Positions 36,518 through 45,793 of a DNA stretch of 64,000 nt are shown in pieces. The DNA comes from Zobellella maritima (GTDB lineage: Bacteria > Pseudomonadota > Gammaproteobacteria > Enterobacterales > Aeromonadaceae), in assembly GCF_003075035.1 (NCBI RefSeq), contig NZ_QCZE01000001.1:1238602-1302601 (forward strand). The letters run 5' to 3'. The notes below the pieces were generated by a model. It saw only the letters and a list, made by a program, of their open reading frames with translations. It searched no databases and was not told where the DNA came from. How positions within the stretch are numbered: position 1 is the first letter of the stretch; each line of letters begins with the position of its first letter. The position numbers and the translations under genes were made by a program.

Positions 36518-37087
36518 ATGATTTCCCTGTTTAAGCGAAAGAAACCCAAGGCTGATACGGTCTCTAAAGGCATAGCGGTAAAACAAAAACGTTATGAGGC
36601 CTTGGTCTACACCCTGCATGCGGACTTGTTTCGTTATGCGTTCTGGCTGTGTCACGATCGTCAGGTGGCCGAGGATTTGGTGCAGGAAACCTTTTTACGG
36701 GCATGGAAGGCCCTCGACAGCCTCAAGGACGAAAAAGCGGCCAAGGCATGGTTGATTACCATTTTAAGACGAGAAAATGCCCGTCGCTTCGAACGCAAAC
36801 AGTTTGACCTGGTGGATCTGGATAACCAGCAGGTTCCCGACAAGCACAGCCCCGGACCGGAGCAGGATATGGAAAACGAATTGCTCAGGCGTCATATCGG
36901 CGAGCTTGCCATCGAATACAGGGAGCCGTTGTTGTTACAGGTTATTGGGGGCTTTAGTGGTGAAGAAATAGCCAACATTCTTGACTTGAACAAGAATACG
37001 GTGATGACACGTCTATTCCGGGCCCGGAACCAGCTGAAAGAGGCACTGGATAATGACAAAACAATTAGAGGTCGAAACAATGGATGA
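36518..37087 (+). CDS. ECF-type RNA polymerase sigma factor
   Basis: The 189-residue protein has sigma region 2 (LFRYAFWLCHDRQVAEDLVQETFLRAWKA) and region 4 (VIGGFSGEEIANILDLNKNTVMTRLFRARNQL) with no region 3, the ECF plan. Its stop overlaps the DUF3379 gene start, so the two are translationally coupled. ECF factors are usually held by a co-encoded anti-sigma factor, and that partner candidate is the next gene. It sits between fadI and a beta-barrel gene. Its target promoters are unknown. Confidence 0.92.
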   Translation: MISLFKRKKPKADTVSKGIAVKQKRYEALVYTLHADLFRYAFWLCHDRQVAEDLVQETFLRAWKALDSLKDEKAAKAWLITILRRENARRFERKQFDLVDLDNQQVPDKHSPGPEQDMENELLRRHIGELAIEYREPLLLQVIGGFSGEEIANILDLNKNTVMTRLFRARNQLKEALDNDKTIRGRNNG

Positions 37088-37808
37088 GTTAGAGTTTCGC
37101 CGACGGGTTTATACCGACCCCAACGATATACATCCGGATTTTCTATCTGCTTCCACCGATCATGCAGCAAACCGGCAATTCCTGAATGAAATGAAAGACT
37201 TTAACCATAAATTAGAGCGGGCCATGAATGTGCCCCTGCCCGAGGACCTCCCCCGCACCCTGATGTTGGCCGCCCTGCCGGAGCAGCCGAAACACCGGGA
37301 AGGACCCAGCTGGCGCTACCTGGCTGTTGCCGCCTCGGTGGCCTTTGCCCTCGGCTTTGCTACCCGGTTTATCCACTTGCCCACCGAGGCCGTTACCGGA
37401 CTGCCTTCAATTGCTCAGGTGGCCCTAGCACATGTGCACACGGAAATGCCCTTTACCCGAAATGTGGATGAGCAGGTCACGCTGATCGCCGCCAATGCCA
37501 AGCTTGAACCCTATGGCGCACGCCTGGGTGACATAAGCCGGGTGGGCAGGATTTACTACGCCAACCATTGTATGTTTCCCGGCGGCACGGTCGCACACCT
37601 GGTGATAGCGGGCGAGTATGAGCGTATCAATATCTTTTTGGTGCCCATGGACAGGCCCTTAAGGATAGAAAACCGGTTTGTCGGCCAGGGGCTCCAGGGC
37701 GAGGTGGTACAGATGCAAAATTACCGTCTGGTGATCGTCACCGGTATGCAAGAAAACCTGAGCCAGGTTACAGGTACCGTCAGGGCATCACTGGAACATG
37801 TCATTTAA
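37080..37808 (+). CDS. DUF3379-type membrane protein, probable anti-sigma factor
   Basis: The ATG at 37080 (good GAGGTC site before it) gives 242 residues. The N-terminal ~85 residues are cytoplasmic and charged (MDELEFRRRVYTDPNDIHPD). One membrane segment lies near residues 87-105 (YLAVAASVAFALGFATRF). The C-terminal part has GDISRVGRIYYANHCMFPGG. The pattern matches the DUF3379 family found next to ECF sigma factors. Anti-sigma function is inferred from overlap and topology, not shown by a ZAS zinc motif. Confidence 0.78.
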   Translation: MDELEFRRRVYTDPNDIHPDFLSASTDHAANRQFLNEMKDFNHKLERAMNVPLPEDLPRTLMLAALPEQPKHREGPSWRYLAVAASVAFALGFATRFIHLPTEAVTGLPSIAQVALAHVHTEMPFTRNVDEQVTLIAANAKLEPYGARLGDISRVGRIYYANHCMFPGGTVAHLVIAGEYERINIFLVPMDRPLRIENRFVGQGLQGEVVQMQNYRLVIVTGMQENLSQVTGTVRASLEHVI

Positions 37809-37863
37809 CTGCATCCATATCATTCAGGGGCCGCCAGGCCCCGGTTTATTACTGTGTGTTTAC

Positions 37864-38421
37864 TCAGAAATGCCAGGTCAGCCCCACCGTCAGTGCATCC
37901 ATTTCAAAATCGCGCTTGTCGAGTAGGCTGGCATACTCGGCAAAGAAGCCGACTCCCCGTAGATCGCGCTTGTTTAAGAAACGCACCCCCAGCCCATAGC
38001 TTACATCGCTTTCCGAGCCGGTATCTTTGAGACCGAAAGCCGAAACACTGGCTTCCGCTTCTGTCCAGCCCAGCAGGCCGTATACCGACACCACCTCTCC
38101 AATGGGAAATTGAGGCAGGATATAAACGCCATAATAATGTTCAAGCTCGGCTTTCGCCACACCCGCGACAGTGTCATCCCCCACGCCGGTTCCCACTCGT
38201 CCTTCTACTGCTAAATAGGACGACGGCTGATAACCCAGGTTGAGCCCGAGGGTATCCCAATTAACGGACTCGCTCAGCCCATCTTCATCATAATCGAGGT
38301 TGGCGTAATTCAGCCCTATATAAAACTGGCGGCCAGGGTTATCCCAGCCGGAATAAACAGGAGATTGTGCATATACACCGGTTGCCACCAGACAGGAAGC
38401 CACTAAGACAGGTTTAATCAT
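37864..38421 (-). CDS. Small outer-membrane beta-barrel protein
   Basis: The 185-residue protein has a signal peptide (MIKPVLVASCLVATGVYAQ) and a run of alternating beta-strand-like segments (FYIGLNYANLDYDEDGLSES, VYGLLGWTEAEASVSAFGL) ending in the aromatic-terminal VGLTWHF typical of BAM substrates. It resembles OmpW/porin-like eight-stranded barrels. It is convergent with the sigma/DUF3379 pair and may be one of their targets, which is inference. Confidence 0.8.
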   Translation of the reverse strand: MIKPVLVASCLVATGVYAQSPVYSGWDNPGRQFYIGLNYANLDYDEDGLSESVNWDTLGLNLGYQPSSYLAVEGRVGTGVGDDTVAGVAKAELEHYYGVYILPQFPIGEVVSVYGLLGWTEAEASVSAFGLKDTGSESDVSYGLGVRFLNKRDLRGVGFFAEYASLLDKRDFEMDALTVGLTWHF

Positions 38422-38627
38422 TTCGACATCCTTGTTTTTGGTTCTTATTTTGTTGCGCGTTGACCCGTAAAAGTAAAGCTAGACCTTAAGTCAAAGTCCC
38501 ACAACATAAGGGCTGATAAAATAAATTCCTGACTATGCTGTAAGTAAGCGTCCTATCTGGTGTAGCATGCTGCCGCCTCGCTCACATGGAAGCGAAAACA
38601 CTGTTCGGAACAACAGGAACCTCCTCA

Positions 38628-40091
38628 ATGAATATTGAATTCCCTATCTTGATTACCTTTGTCGGCTATCTGTTGCTCACCCTGATGATTGGCCTGGTAG
38701 CCTACCGGGCAACCCGCTCGCTGAGCGATTATATTCTGGGTGGGCGTCGCCTCGGGCCCGGCGTGGCGGCGCTGAGTGTCGGTGCATCCGATATGAGCGG
38801 CTGGTTGCTGCTGGGCCTGCCGGGTGCGGTTTATCTGTCTGGTGTCAATCAAGCCTGGATCGGTATCGGCCTGGTAATCGGCGCCTGGCTGAACTGGCTG
38901 TTTGTGGCCAAACGGCTACGCGTATATACCGAGCAAGCCAATGACTCCCTGACCCTGCCCGACTTCCTGGAAAACCGGCTGGCCGATACATCGGGCCTGC
39001 TGCGGGTAATCTCCGCCCTCACCATACTGGTATTCTTTGTATTCTATACCGCTTCCGGCATGGTCGGCGGCGCCATCCTGTTTGAACAGGTCTTCGGTCT
39101 TCCCTACCTGAGCGCCCTCTTTATTGGTGGCAGCGTGATCGTGGCCTATACCTTTATGGGCGGCTTCCTGGCTGTTTCCTGGACCGACTTTTTCCAGGGT
39201 ATTCTGATGTTGCTGGCACTGATCGTCATGCCCTGGGCAGTCATGAATGAACTGGGCGGGCTGGATCAGACCCTGGACCTCCTGGGCAAGATGGATGTCA
39301 ACAAGCTTGATCTGCTCCATGATTTCTCGCTGCTGAGTGGCCTTAGCCTGATGGCCTGGGGACTCGGTTATTTTGGACAGCCCCATATTCTGGCCCGTTT
39401 CATGGCCATCGACTCACCCCGCTCGGTGCCCTTGTCGCGCCGTATCGCCATGAGCTGGATGATATTGTCATTGATCGGTGCCCTGGGCGTGGGCCTGGTT
39501 GGTGCTGTGTATTTTGCCGATACACCGCTGACCAATGCAGAAACCGTTTTCCTGGCACTGGCCAATGCGGTGTTCAACCCCTGGGTTGCCGGTTTCCTGA
39601 TCGCCGCCATCATGTCGGCCATCATGAGCACCATCGACTCCCAATTGCTGGTGTGCTCTTCCGCCCTGACCGAAGACTTTTACAAACGCTGGCTCAGGCC
39701 CCATGCCCATGACCAGGAACTGGTATGGGTCGGACGCATCGCCGTGCTGGTAGTGGCCGTTTCCGCCATGTTGCTGGCGCTGGATCCCCAAACCACAGTG
39801 CTAGGCCTGGTCAGTTATGCCTGGGCCGGTTTTGGCGCCGCCTTCGGTCCGGTCATTATTCTTTCCGTATATTGGCCCCGCCTGACCCGTAATGGTGCCC
39901 TGGCCGGCATTATCCTGGGTGCACTGACGGTGATCGGCTGGAAACAACTCAGCGGCGGCCTCTTTGATCTGTATGAAATCGTGCCCGGCTTCCTGCTTTG
40001 TGGCCTGGCCTGTATCCTGGTCAGCAAGCTGGACAAGGAACCGGAAAAAGCCGTCTTGTTGGGTTTCAGGAGAATGGAATCTGATCTCTAA
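38628..40091 (+). CDS. putP: Sodium/proline symporter
   Basis: PutP takes up proline with Na+ for use as nutrient or osmolyte. The protein is about 487 residues from the ATG at 38628 (MNIEFPILITFVGYLLL); a longer frame starts at 38586 but adds a stretch absent from the family. Characteristic SSS-family segments include SDYILGGRRLGPGVAALSVG, ASDMSGWLLLGLPGA and the GYFGQPHILARFMAI helix. It has about 13 membrane helices. A strong terminator follows. putA is not in the window. Confidence 0.94.
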   Translation: MNIEFPILITFVGYLLLTLMIGLVAYRATRSLSDYILGGRRLGPGVAALSVGASDMSGWLLLGLPGAVYLSGVNQAWIGIGLVIGAWLNWLFVAKRLRVYTEQANDSLTLPDFLENRLADTSGLLRVISALTILVFFVFYTASGMVGGAILFEQVFGLPYLSALFIGGSVIVAYTFMGGFLAVSWTDFFQGILMLLALIVMPWAVMNELGGLDQTLDLLGKMDVNKLDLLHDFSLLSGLSLMAWGLGYFGQPHILARFMAIDSPRSVPLSRRIAMSWMILSLIGALGVGLVGAVYFADTPLTNAETVFLALANAVFNPWVAGFLIAAIMSAIMSTIDSQLLVCSSALTEDFYKRWLRPHAHDQELVWVGRIAVLVVAVSAMLLALDPQTTVLGLVSYAWAGFGAAFGPVIILSVYWPRLTRNGALAGIILGALTVIGWKQLSGGLFDLYEIVPGFLLCGLACILVSKLDKEPEKAVLLGFRRMESDL

Positions 40092-40108
40092 TCATTGATC
40101 TTACTATC

Positions 40109-40134
40109 AAAAAGGGCTTTTCGGCCCTTTTTTT
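40109..40134 (+). terminator. Terminator of putP
   Basis: AAAGGGC and GCCCTTT form a stem with a short TTTTCG-type loop, followed by a T-run. It lies about 20 bases after the putP stop. Confidence 0.9.
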
Positions 40135-40181
40135 GTAAACAAGTGTTTTACTTTTTAATTACACTTATCTATCTTGTCATC

Positions 40182-40206
40182 TGGTAAGAGTTCATACCAC
40201 TTACCA
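40182..40206. promoter_or_regulatory. Inverted repeat upstream of fadL, possible FadR-related operator
   Basis: TGGTAAG (40182-40188) and CTTACCA (40200-40206) are perfect inverted arms about 55 bases before the fadL start. The sequence CTGGTAAGAGTT partly resembles the FadR consensus CTGGTCNGACNTGTT, but two core positions differ. A different fatty-acid regulator is possible. Confidence 0.4.
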
Positions 40207-40261
40207 CCAATAATAAAATCCAAATACATCCGCAGGATACGTTGAGTAAGGGAATCTGCTT

Positions 40262-41539
40262 ATGTGCCCAAAAAACCTGAAACTGTCTTTGCTCGCCGCG
40301 GCTGTGGCAACCGGGCAAGCCCACTCCGCCGCCTTCCAGCTAGCCGAGCAAAACACCACCGGCCTCGGCCGTGCCTATGCCGGTGAGGGAGCCATCGGCG
40401 ACAATGCTTCTGTATTGGGTCGTAACCCGGCAGCCATGACCCTGTTTGACAGCGTAGCGCTCTCTGCAGGGGCCGTCTACGTTAATCCGGAGGTTGATGT
40501 AGCAGGTAAAGGAGCAACAGCAACAACGGGCCAGAGCGCCGGCTTGCCGACCCATTCCGAGGACATCGCCGACGATGCCCTGGTGCCCTTTTTCTATTAC
40601 ATCCAACCCATTAATGACCAGTGGGCAGCGGGCTTCGGCGCCTTCACCAACTATGGCTTGTCCACCTCATATCAGGACAACCATTATGCGGGCACGGTCG
40701 CCGGCAGAACCTCGCTTACCACCCTGAACCTGAATCCCAATATCGCCTTCAAGGCCAATAACCACCTGTCCCTGGGAGCCGGCGTCAACGCGGTATATGC
40801 CGATGCCGAACTGGTAAGGCACTCGGGCATAGCCGGGAGTGCCTTCAGTCTACAGCCATCTGATGAATTTGTTCGTCTGGAAGGTGATGACTGGGGCTAC
40901 GGCTGGAATATCGGCTTGCTCTTTGAGGCCGATGACAATCATCGCTGGGGACTGAGCTATCGTTCAGAGGTTGAGCTCACCTTGAAAGGCAATTATTCAA
41001 GTGCATTGCCCGCTGTACCATTGCCTCCCGGGGTACCTGCAGGTACCAGTGATCAACGTATTCCGGGCACGCTGGATTTAACCCTGCCCGCCATTGCGGA
41101 GTTTTCCGGCTTCCATCGGCTCACCCCCGATTGGGCGCTGCACTACGGCCTGTTGTGGACCGAATGGAGCAGCTTTCAAGAGCTGAAAGCCGAGGGGGCG
41201 GCTGGTCAGGAGCTGTTCCAGAAAGACGAGCAGTTTAAAAACAGCTGGCGAATCAGTGCCGGCGCCACACATCTACTTGATGAACAGTGGACCCTGCGCG
41301 GCGGTGTCGCCTACGACAGATCGCCGGTACGGGAGGCGTTCCGCTCCATCTCGATCCCCGACAGTAACCGAATCTGGTACAGCCTGGGCTCGACCTACGC
41401 CTACAACCAGCAACTGAGCTTCGATGCCTCGTTTGCCTTCCTGGACGGGAAAAAGGTCGAGGTCAGAGAAGATAACTTTGAGTTTATCTCCGGTGGCGAT
41501 GCCTACCTGTTTGGCCTGCAGGCAAACTACCGGTTCTGA
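40262..41539 (+). CDS. fadL: Long-chain fatty acid outer-membrane transporter
   Basis: FadL moves long-chain fatty acids across the outer membrane. The 425-residue protein has a signal peptide (LSLLAAAVATGQAHSA), the FadL N-terminal hatch AAFQLAEQNTTGLGRAYAGE and the NPA motif in VLGRNPAAMTLF. A terminal beta-strand aromatic, YLFGLQANYRF, ends the barrel. The position 4 kb from fadI-fadJ groups the beta-oxidation genes as in E. coli. A strong bidirectional terminator follows. Confidence 0.94.
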   Translation: MCPKNLKLSLLAAAVATGQAHSAAFQLAEQNTTGLGRAYAGEGAIGDNASVLGRNPAAMTLFDSVALSAGAVYVNPEVDVAGKGATATTGQSAGLPTHSEDIADDALVPFFYYIQPINDQWAAGFGAFTNYGLSTSYQDNHYAGTVAGRTSLTTLNLNPNIAFKANNHLSLGAGVNAVYADAELVRHSGIAGSAFSLQPSDEFVRLEGDDWGYGWNIGLLFEADDNHRWGLSYRSEVELTLKGNYSSALPAVPLPPGVPAGTSDQRIPGTLDLTLPAIAEFSGFHRLTPDWALHYGLLWTEWSSFQELKAEGAAGQELFQKDEQFKNSWRISAGATHLLDEQWTLRGGVAYDRSPVREAFRSISIPDSNRIWYSLGSTYAYNQQLSFDASFAFLDGKKVEVREDNFEFISGGDAYLFGLQANYRF

Positions 41540-41555
41540 GCCGGCAAAAATAGTT

Positions 41556-41589
41556 AAAGGCCCTTAACGGCTTGCCGTTAGGGGCCTTT
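41556..41589. terminator. Bidirectional terminator between fadL and tdk
   Basis: AAAGGCCC with GGGGCCTTT, plus inner AACGG with CCGTT, forms a long stem. It overlaps the last codons of tdk (stop at 41578-41580) on the other strand, so the two genes share one ending structure. Confidence 0.85.
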
Positions 41590-42180
41590 GACTTCACCCT
41601 CAGGCCGGGCCTTACCCTGAATATAATGCCGCCGACAGAGCGCCACATAACGCTCGTTGCCGCCGATTTCCACCTGTTCGCCCTCTCTGAGCAAATGGCC
41701 GTCGGCACCAAGCCGGGCGTTCATATGGGCCTTATTCCCACACCAGCAAATGGTTTTCAACTCTTCCAGCTTGTCGGCCAAACACAACAGATGATAGGCA
41801 CCCTCGAACAGTTCACCGCGAAAATCACTTTTCAAACCGTAAGCCATTACCGGGATATTGAGTTCATCGACGATCCTCGCCAGCTGATACACCTGCGCCC
41901 GGGTAAGAAACTGGGCCTCATCCAGAATAAATACATCCGGCCGTGTCTGCTCCTCCCGTGTCCTGATCAGCTCGAATAGATCACAATCAGCGCCGAAGGT
42001 ATCCACTTCCAACTGCAATCCAACCCGTGCCCGAATAACGCCCGACCCCGACCGGGTATCCACACCGGGCGTCATGGCATAGGGCGACAGGCCCCGCTCC
42101 TGGTAATTAAAATGCGCCTGAATAAGCTGGGTCGACTTGCCCGAATTCATGGCAGCATATTTATAATGCAGCGACGCCAT
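41578..42180 (-). CDS. tdk: Thymidine kinase
   Basis: Tdk phosphorylates thymidine for salvage. The ATG at 42180 gives 200 codons and starts MASLHYKYAAMNSGKSTQLI, carrying the P-loop; GGAGG stands just before it. DVFILDEAQFLTRAQVYQLA is the DEXX-like region, and CWCGNKAHM holds one pair of the zinc-binding cysteines. The longer frame upstream overlaps the antiporter gene and is rejected. It overlaps the NhaC gene by 20 bases. Confidence 0.95.
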   Translation of the reverse strand: MASLHYKYAAMNSGKSTQLIQAHFNYQERGLSPYAMTPGVDTRSGSGVIRARVGLQLEVDTFGADCDLFELIRTREEQTRPDVFILDEAQFLTRAQVYQLARIVDELNIPVMAYGLKSDFRGELFEGAYHLLCLADKLEELKTICWCGNKAHMNARLGADGHLLREGEQVEIGGNERYVALCRRHYIQGKARPEGEVKGP

Positions 42181-43738
42181 GGGCCCTCCCCCCTTGCCAC
42201 CGACGCCAGCCAAAGAGGATCAAAGCGAATCCCAACAAGGCGGCGATAAAACCTGCAGCCAGGGAACCGCTATATCCCAGCACCAGATATCCGATCACAC
42301 TGACCAGAGCAATCGACAATGCGTAAGGCAGCTGGGTAATCACATGATCAATATGATGACAAGACGCACCGGTCGAAGACAATATGGTGGTATCTGATAT
42401 GGGTGAACAGTGATCGCCGAATACGGCGCCCGCCATCACGGCAGACAGGCCCGGTAGCAATAGCTGAGCATCAATCGCCATCACCATATCGGCGGCAATA
42501 GGCAGCATAACCCCGAAGGTACCCCAGCTGGTGCCGGTGGCAAATGCCATTATCCCTGCCAGTAAAAACAACAGGGCCGGCAGCAGATAAACCGGCAGGT
42601 TTTGTTGAATGAGGGAAGCCAGGTACTTTCCGGTTTCCAGCTCGGAAATCATACCGGCTATGGTCCAGGCGAACAAAAGGATATAAATGGCCGGCAACAT
42701 CCCCTTGATACCCGTCCATAAGACATGACCCCATTGGCTGGCACCGGCCTGCTGACGCAACATAATCCAGACACAAACGACCAATCCGGCCACTCCCCCC
42801 AATACCAGGGCTCGGCCTACATTGGTATTTTCCAGGGCTGCCAGCAAGCCAAAAGGCTGCTCATTTTCCGCCAGACTTTGAGCGCCGGTGAATAACAGGC
42901 CGAATACCGTCACCAATGTCAGTGCACCAATAGTCAATACCAAATCACTGACCCGCCCATTGGATCCGGCGATATCGGGTACGCCTGGCGGTGTGCCTTT
43001 GCTGGCGTCAAACAGCTGCCCTTCAAGAGCCCGGGATTCGTGGTGCCCCATGGCCCCCAGATCCCAGCCTCCCTTAATAACCAGCACAACCATCAGCAGG
43101 GTAAAGATGGCATAAAAATTCATGCTGCCCATCAACAAAAAGGCACCGAAGGCACTGTGCCCGGCAATGCCGTAACTGGTCAAAATACCACCTACCAGGG
43201 CAATGATATAAGCCCCCCAGGAAGATACCGGCATTAACACGCATACCGGCGCCGCGGTGGAATCCAGCAGATAAGCAAGTTTGGTTCTGGAGATGTTGAA
43301 CCGGTCGGTTACCGGGCGACATATGGTTCCCACCGATAAACTGTGAAAGTAATCATCGATAAAGAAGACAAAGACCAGCAAACCGGTCATCAGCTTGGCC
43401 TGGCGACGACTTTTAATGCGTCCCTGCGCCCATTCGGCAAATGCCTGGGTCGCACCAACCCTGCTGAGGATACTGATGATGCACCCCAGCAAGAGCAGGA
43501 ATAACAATATATTCATGTTCCATGCATTAAAGCTACCCTGTTCCCAAAACAGAGATAAAACCTTATTAAACAAATGGCTAACGGCGGCAACCGGCTGAAA
43601 CTCATTAACCAGCAGCCCTCCCAGTACAATGCCCGCTCCTAATGACAGCAGTACACGGCGGGTCACTATAGCCAGCAGAATGGCCAATAATGGCGGGAAT
43701 AAAGACCAAAACGTTTGAATAAAAGGATGGGAATCCAT
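42161..43738 (-). CDS. NhaC-family Na+/H+ antiporter
   Basis: The 525-residue protein has about 12 hydrophobic helices. Family-like stretches are FFIDDYFHSLSVGTICRPVTD, MAFATGTSWGTFGVMLPIA and GDHCSPISDTTILSSTGAS, typical of NhaC / malate-lactate antiporters. It should expel sodium in exchange for protons; substrate range (malate/lactate) cannot be told. It probably shares a transcript with tdk, whose start it overlaps. Confidence 0.88.
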   Translation of the reverse strand: MDSHPFIQTFWSLFPPLLAILLAIVTRRVLLSLGAGIVLGGLLVNEFQPVAAVSHLFNKVLSLFWEQGSFNAWNMNILLFLLLLGCIISILSRVGATQAFAEWAQGRIKSRRQAKLMTGLLVFVFFIDDYFHSLSVGTICRPVTDRFNISRTKLAYLLDSTAAPVCVLMPVSSWGAYIIALVGGILTSYGIAGHSAFGAFLLMGSMNFYAIFTLLMVVLVIKGGWDLGAMGHHESRALEGQLFDASKGTPPGVPDIAGSNGRVSDLVLTIGALTLVTVFGLLFTGAQSLAENEQPFGLLAALENTNVGRALVLGGVAGLVVCVWIMLRQQAGASQWGHVLWTGIKGMLPAIYILLFAWTIAGMISELETGKYLASLIQQNLPVYLLPALLFLLAGIMAFATGTSWGTFGVMLPIAADMVMAIDAQLLLPGLSAVMAGAVFGDHCSPISDTTILSSTGASCHHIDHVITQLPYALSIALVSVIGYLVLGYSGSLAAGFIAALLGFALILFGWRRWQGGRAHGVAAL

Positions 43739-43960
43739 TACAGCACCTATTCTTGCTTGCCAAAAGATCCACCAGGAAAAGGCAAGTCAGACTTGGTCCC
43801 TTCACATTCCCAGCAGTAGCGCATCATGGCGTATGCATGACAGTATCCGATCTATTCGATCGAATCCCAGCGACCTTACCCGATAGGCAATGGCCACTTC
43901 GGCGCGACTTCCTTTTAATCAGCATAAACGGCATCACCCTGAACTGATCGACTGATAAGA

Positions 43961-43989
43961 CGCGCACCTCTACGCAGGTTCGAGGCGCG
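43961..43989. terminator. Hairpin near 43.97 kb
   Basis: CGCGCACCTC pairs with GAGGCGCG with one bulged A, followed by AATTTTA. It could be a terminator reading rightward, though no gene ends immediately before it on the + strand. Confidence 0.4.
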
Positions 43990-44073
43990 AATTTTACTAA
44001 CTGAAGCAAGAAAATCAACAGATTAATCTACCGGAAGGGATCTAGACAGGCAAAACTAAAGAAACACTCAAAT

Positions 44074-44104
44074 GAGTCCTCACCAATAACAAAAGGACTC
44101 TTTT
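44074..44104 (+). terminator. Terminator-like hairpin before the H-NS promoter
   Basis: GAGTCCT (44074-44080) and AGGACTC (44094-44100) form a perfect seven-base stem followed by TTTT. It may insulate the H-NS gene from read-through. Confidence 0.6.
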
Positions 44105-44428
44105 GTATCCTTATTGCAACTTGCTTAATAGCATGATGTGAAACAGAGGATAAATAAAAGACAGCGGTGGCACCGTACAACTACCTACAACTGGTTGATG
44201 GTTGGCTACCTCCAGAAAATGTTGTGGTAAATACAGAGATAACAGTCTGTCGCTCATGGCCCCTGTCTGAACATACTGCTGGCGACACAATACGGAGGTG
44301 GTTATTTGATTTCATGCTATATAGATCTCACACCGCGCCAACTCCAGCGTACATTTAACACTTTCATTAACATATGATTTTTTGCAATTTGCAAGGCAAT
44401 ACCGAATACTGTTTTTGAATTGCCACTT

Positions 44429-44448
44429 ACTCAATTTTTAATTTGAGT
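44429..44448. promoter_or_regulatory. AT-rich inverted repeat upstream of the H-NS gene
   Basis: ACTCAA (44429-44434) and TTGAGT (44443-44448) are inverted arms around an A/T-rich centre, and outer CTTAC / GTAAG extend the symmetry. It lies about 90 bases before the start in very AT-rich DNA, as expected for H-NS autoregulation. Confidence 0.4.
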
Positions 44449-44537
44449 TTGTATTAAGTAAGCACGTGATATAAAATAATTACATTGATTTAAACCCGCT
44501 TAAAAATCTTAGCAAATCACTTATACAGGTAATCGCG

Positions 44538-44939
44538 ATGACTGAATTTCTAAAGACCCTACTGAATATACGTAGTCTGCGCGCCGCTGGCCGTGAGCTT
44601 ACCCTAGAGCAATTAGAAGAAGGCCTGGCAAAGTTAACATCAGTCGTGGAAGAGCGTCGCGAAGCTGAAGCAGAAGAACGCGCAGCCGCCGCCGAGCGTG
44701 AGCGCAAGCTGAAAGAATACATGGATATGTTGGCCGCCGACGGCATCGATATTAACGATTTGGTCGAACTGGCCGAGCCAAGCAAAAAATCTGTTGGTCG
44801 CAGTAAGCGTCCTGCTAAATACGCCTATACCGACGAGAATGGCGAGCAGAAAACCTGGACTGGCCAAGGTCGTAAGCCTTCTGTTATCCAGGCAGCACTG
44901 GATAACGGCGGCAGCCTGGACGATTTCTTAATCAAATAA
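44538..44939 (+). CDS. hns: H-NS family nucleoid protein
   Basis: The 133-residue protein has the N-terminal oligomerisation coiled coil (about 20-65, [19 protein letters not shown]) and the C-terminal DNA-binding motif [20 protein letters not shown]. It silences AT-rich genes by binding their promoters; the AT-rich glycosyltransferase at the left edge of this window is the kind of target it covers. It stands alone with its own terminator. It could be a StpA-like paralogue. Confidence 0.92.
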   Translation: MTEFLKTLLNIRSLRAAGRELTLEQLEEGLAKLTSVVEERREAEAEERAAAAERERKLKEYMDMLAADGIDINDLVELAEPSKKSVGRSKRPAKYAYTDENGEQKTWTGQGRKPSVIQAALDNGGSLDDFLIK

Positions 44940-44943
44940 CCCT

Positions 44944-44969
44944 ATTTCAGGGCCTTCGGGCCCTGAAAT
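44944..44969 (+). terminator. Terminator of the H-NS gene
   Basis: An 11-base perfect stem (ATTTCAGGGCC with GGCCCTGAAAT) with a TTCG tetraloop lies five bases after the stop codon. The tail is T-rich. Confidence 0.92.
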
Positions 44970-45793
44970 TCATTTATGCTCCTTATCCCTCAGTTTTGCC
45001 TGAAACCGGTATACCTCCTTTCCCCCTCGCAAGCACTGTACTTTTAGCCAAAATAGCCGCTCACTTAGCCTGCCAGATACCAGGCTTGAACTCAGATCCG
45101 CATGCAACACCTCATGGTTTTATGGTTAATACCCAACTGCATAAATAACCGATCTATTGGGTTGCTCTGTAAAGGTCGGGTAAATGGCCTACTCCTCCGA
45201 CATGCTGTGAATACCTCCATATAGGCTCATCCGCACCACTGCCCGCCATTAATGGCGGAAATGCCGAAACGGCAGGGACATTTTCCGGCCCTGGCGCGGA
45301 GTCTCGGCGGAGCAGCTCCCCTCATCCTCCCTGATGCAACGGAGTTGCCTGTTGGCTCTGCCTTCGGGCAACACGGGGGACAAAAAGAGAGAACGAAGAC
45401 GGGCTCCCATGACCGTTTAATGCCATGGACGTTAAATAGCATATATGGCATTTCCGAGCCCCCATGGAGGGCGAGGTAGACAGCGGGGTTGCCTCTTTGG
45501 TCCTGGCCCAATAGATGCTCAGAACTTAAGCGAGGTGGGTATTAGATGTTATCCTCAACAAGCCGTGCCGCCAGCCGATAACAGAACACGGCTATATTTG
45601 TACATGACCTGCTCTCCGGCAATGAAAACAGCCGCTGTGTTTAGCCTTATATAACAGCGCCAATTCTGCCCTCAGGTTCCGTCCCGGTACCTGCCGAACA
45701 ATTTGGACAGCCTGGGCAAACGTAGCAACTCCGCCGATTCCATATTTTTTCCTTTCCTATAAACTATGAAAATTTGCAGCGACAGGAGCCGAC
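44970..45793. other. 824-base gap with a compositionally odd block
   Basis: No confident gene. The block at about 45227-45520 has open frames on both strands and small palindromes (CCGCCATTAATGGCGG; TGCCGAAACGGCA), with G/C content higher than its flanks. Neither frame matches a family I know. It may be a dispersed repeat element. Confidence 0.4.

Larger units (their letters stand above)
43739..44537. other. Gene-poor gap before the H-NS gene
   Basis: About 800 bases without a convincing gene. A 63-codon GTG frame at 44167-44358 lacks a ribosome site and family match. The stretch holds hairpins at 43961-43989 and 44074-44104 and an AT-rich inverted-repeat region before the H-NS start, as expected of an autoregulated H-NS promoter. 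Confidence 0.5.

Noticed and set aside
44167-44358. 63-codon GTG frame in the gap before the H-NS gene
   Set aside because: No ribosome binding site, no family resemblance and no neighbour support.
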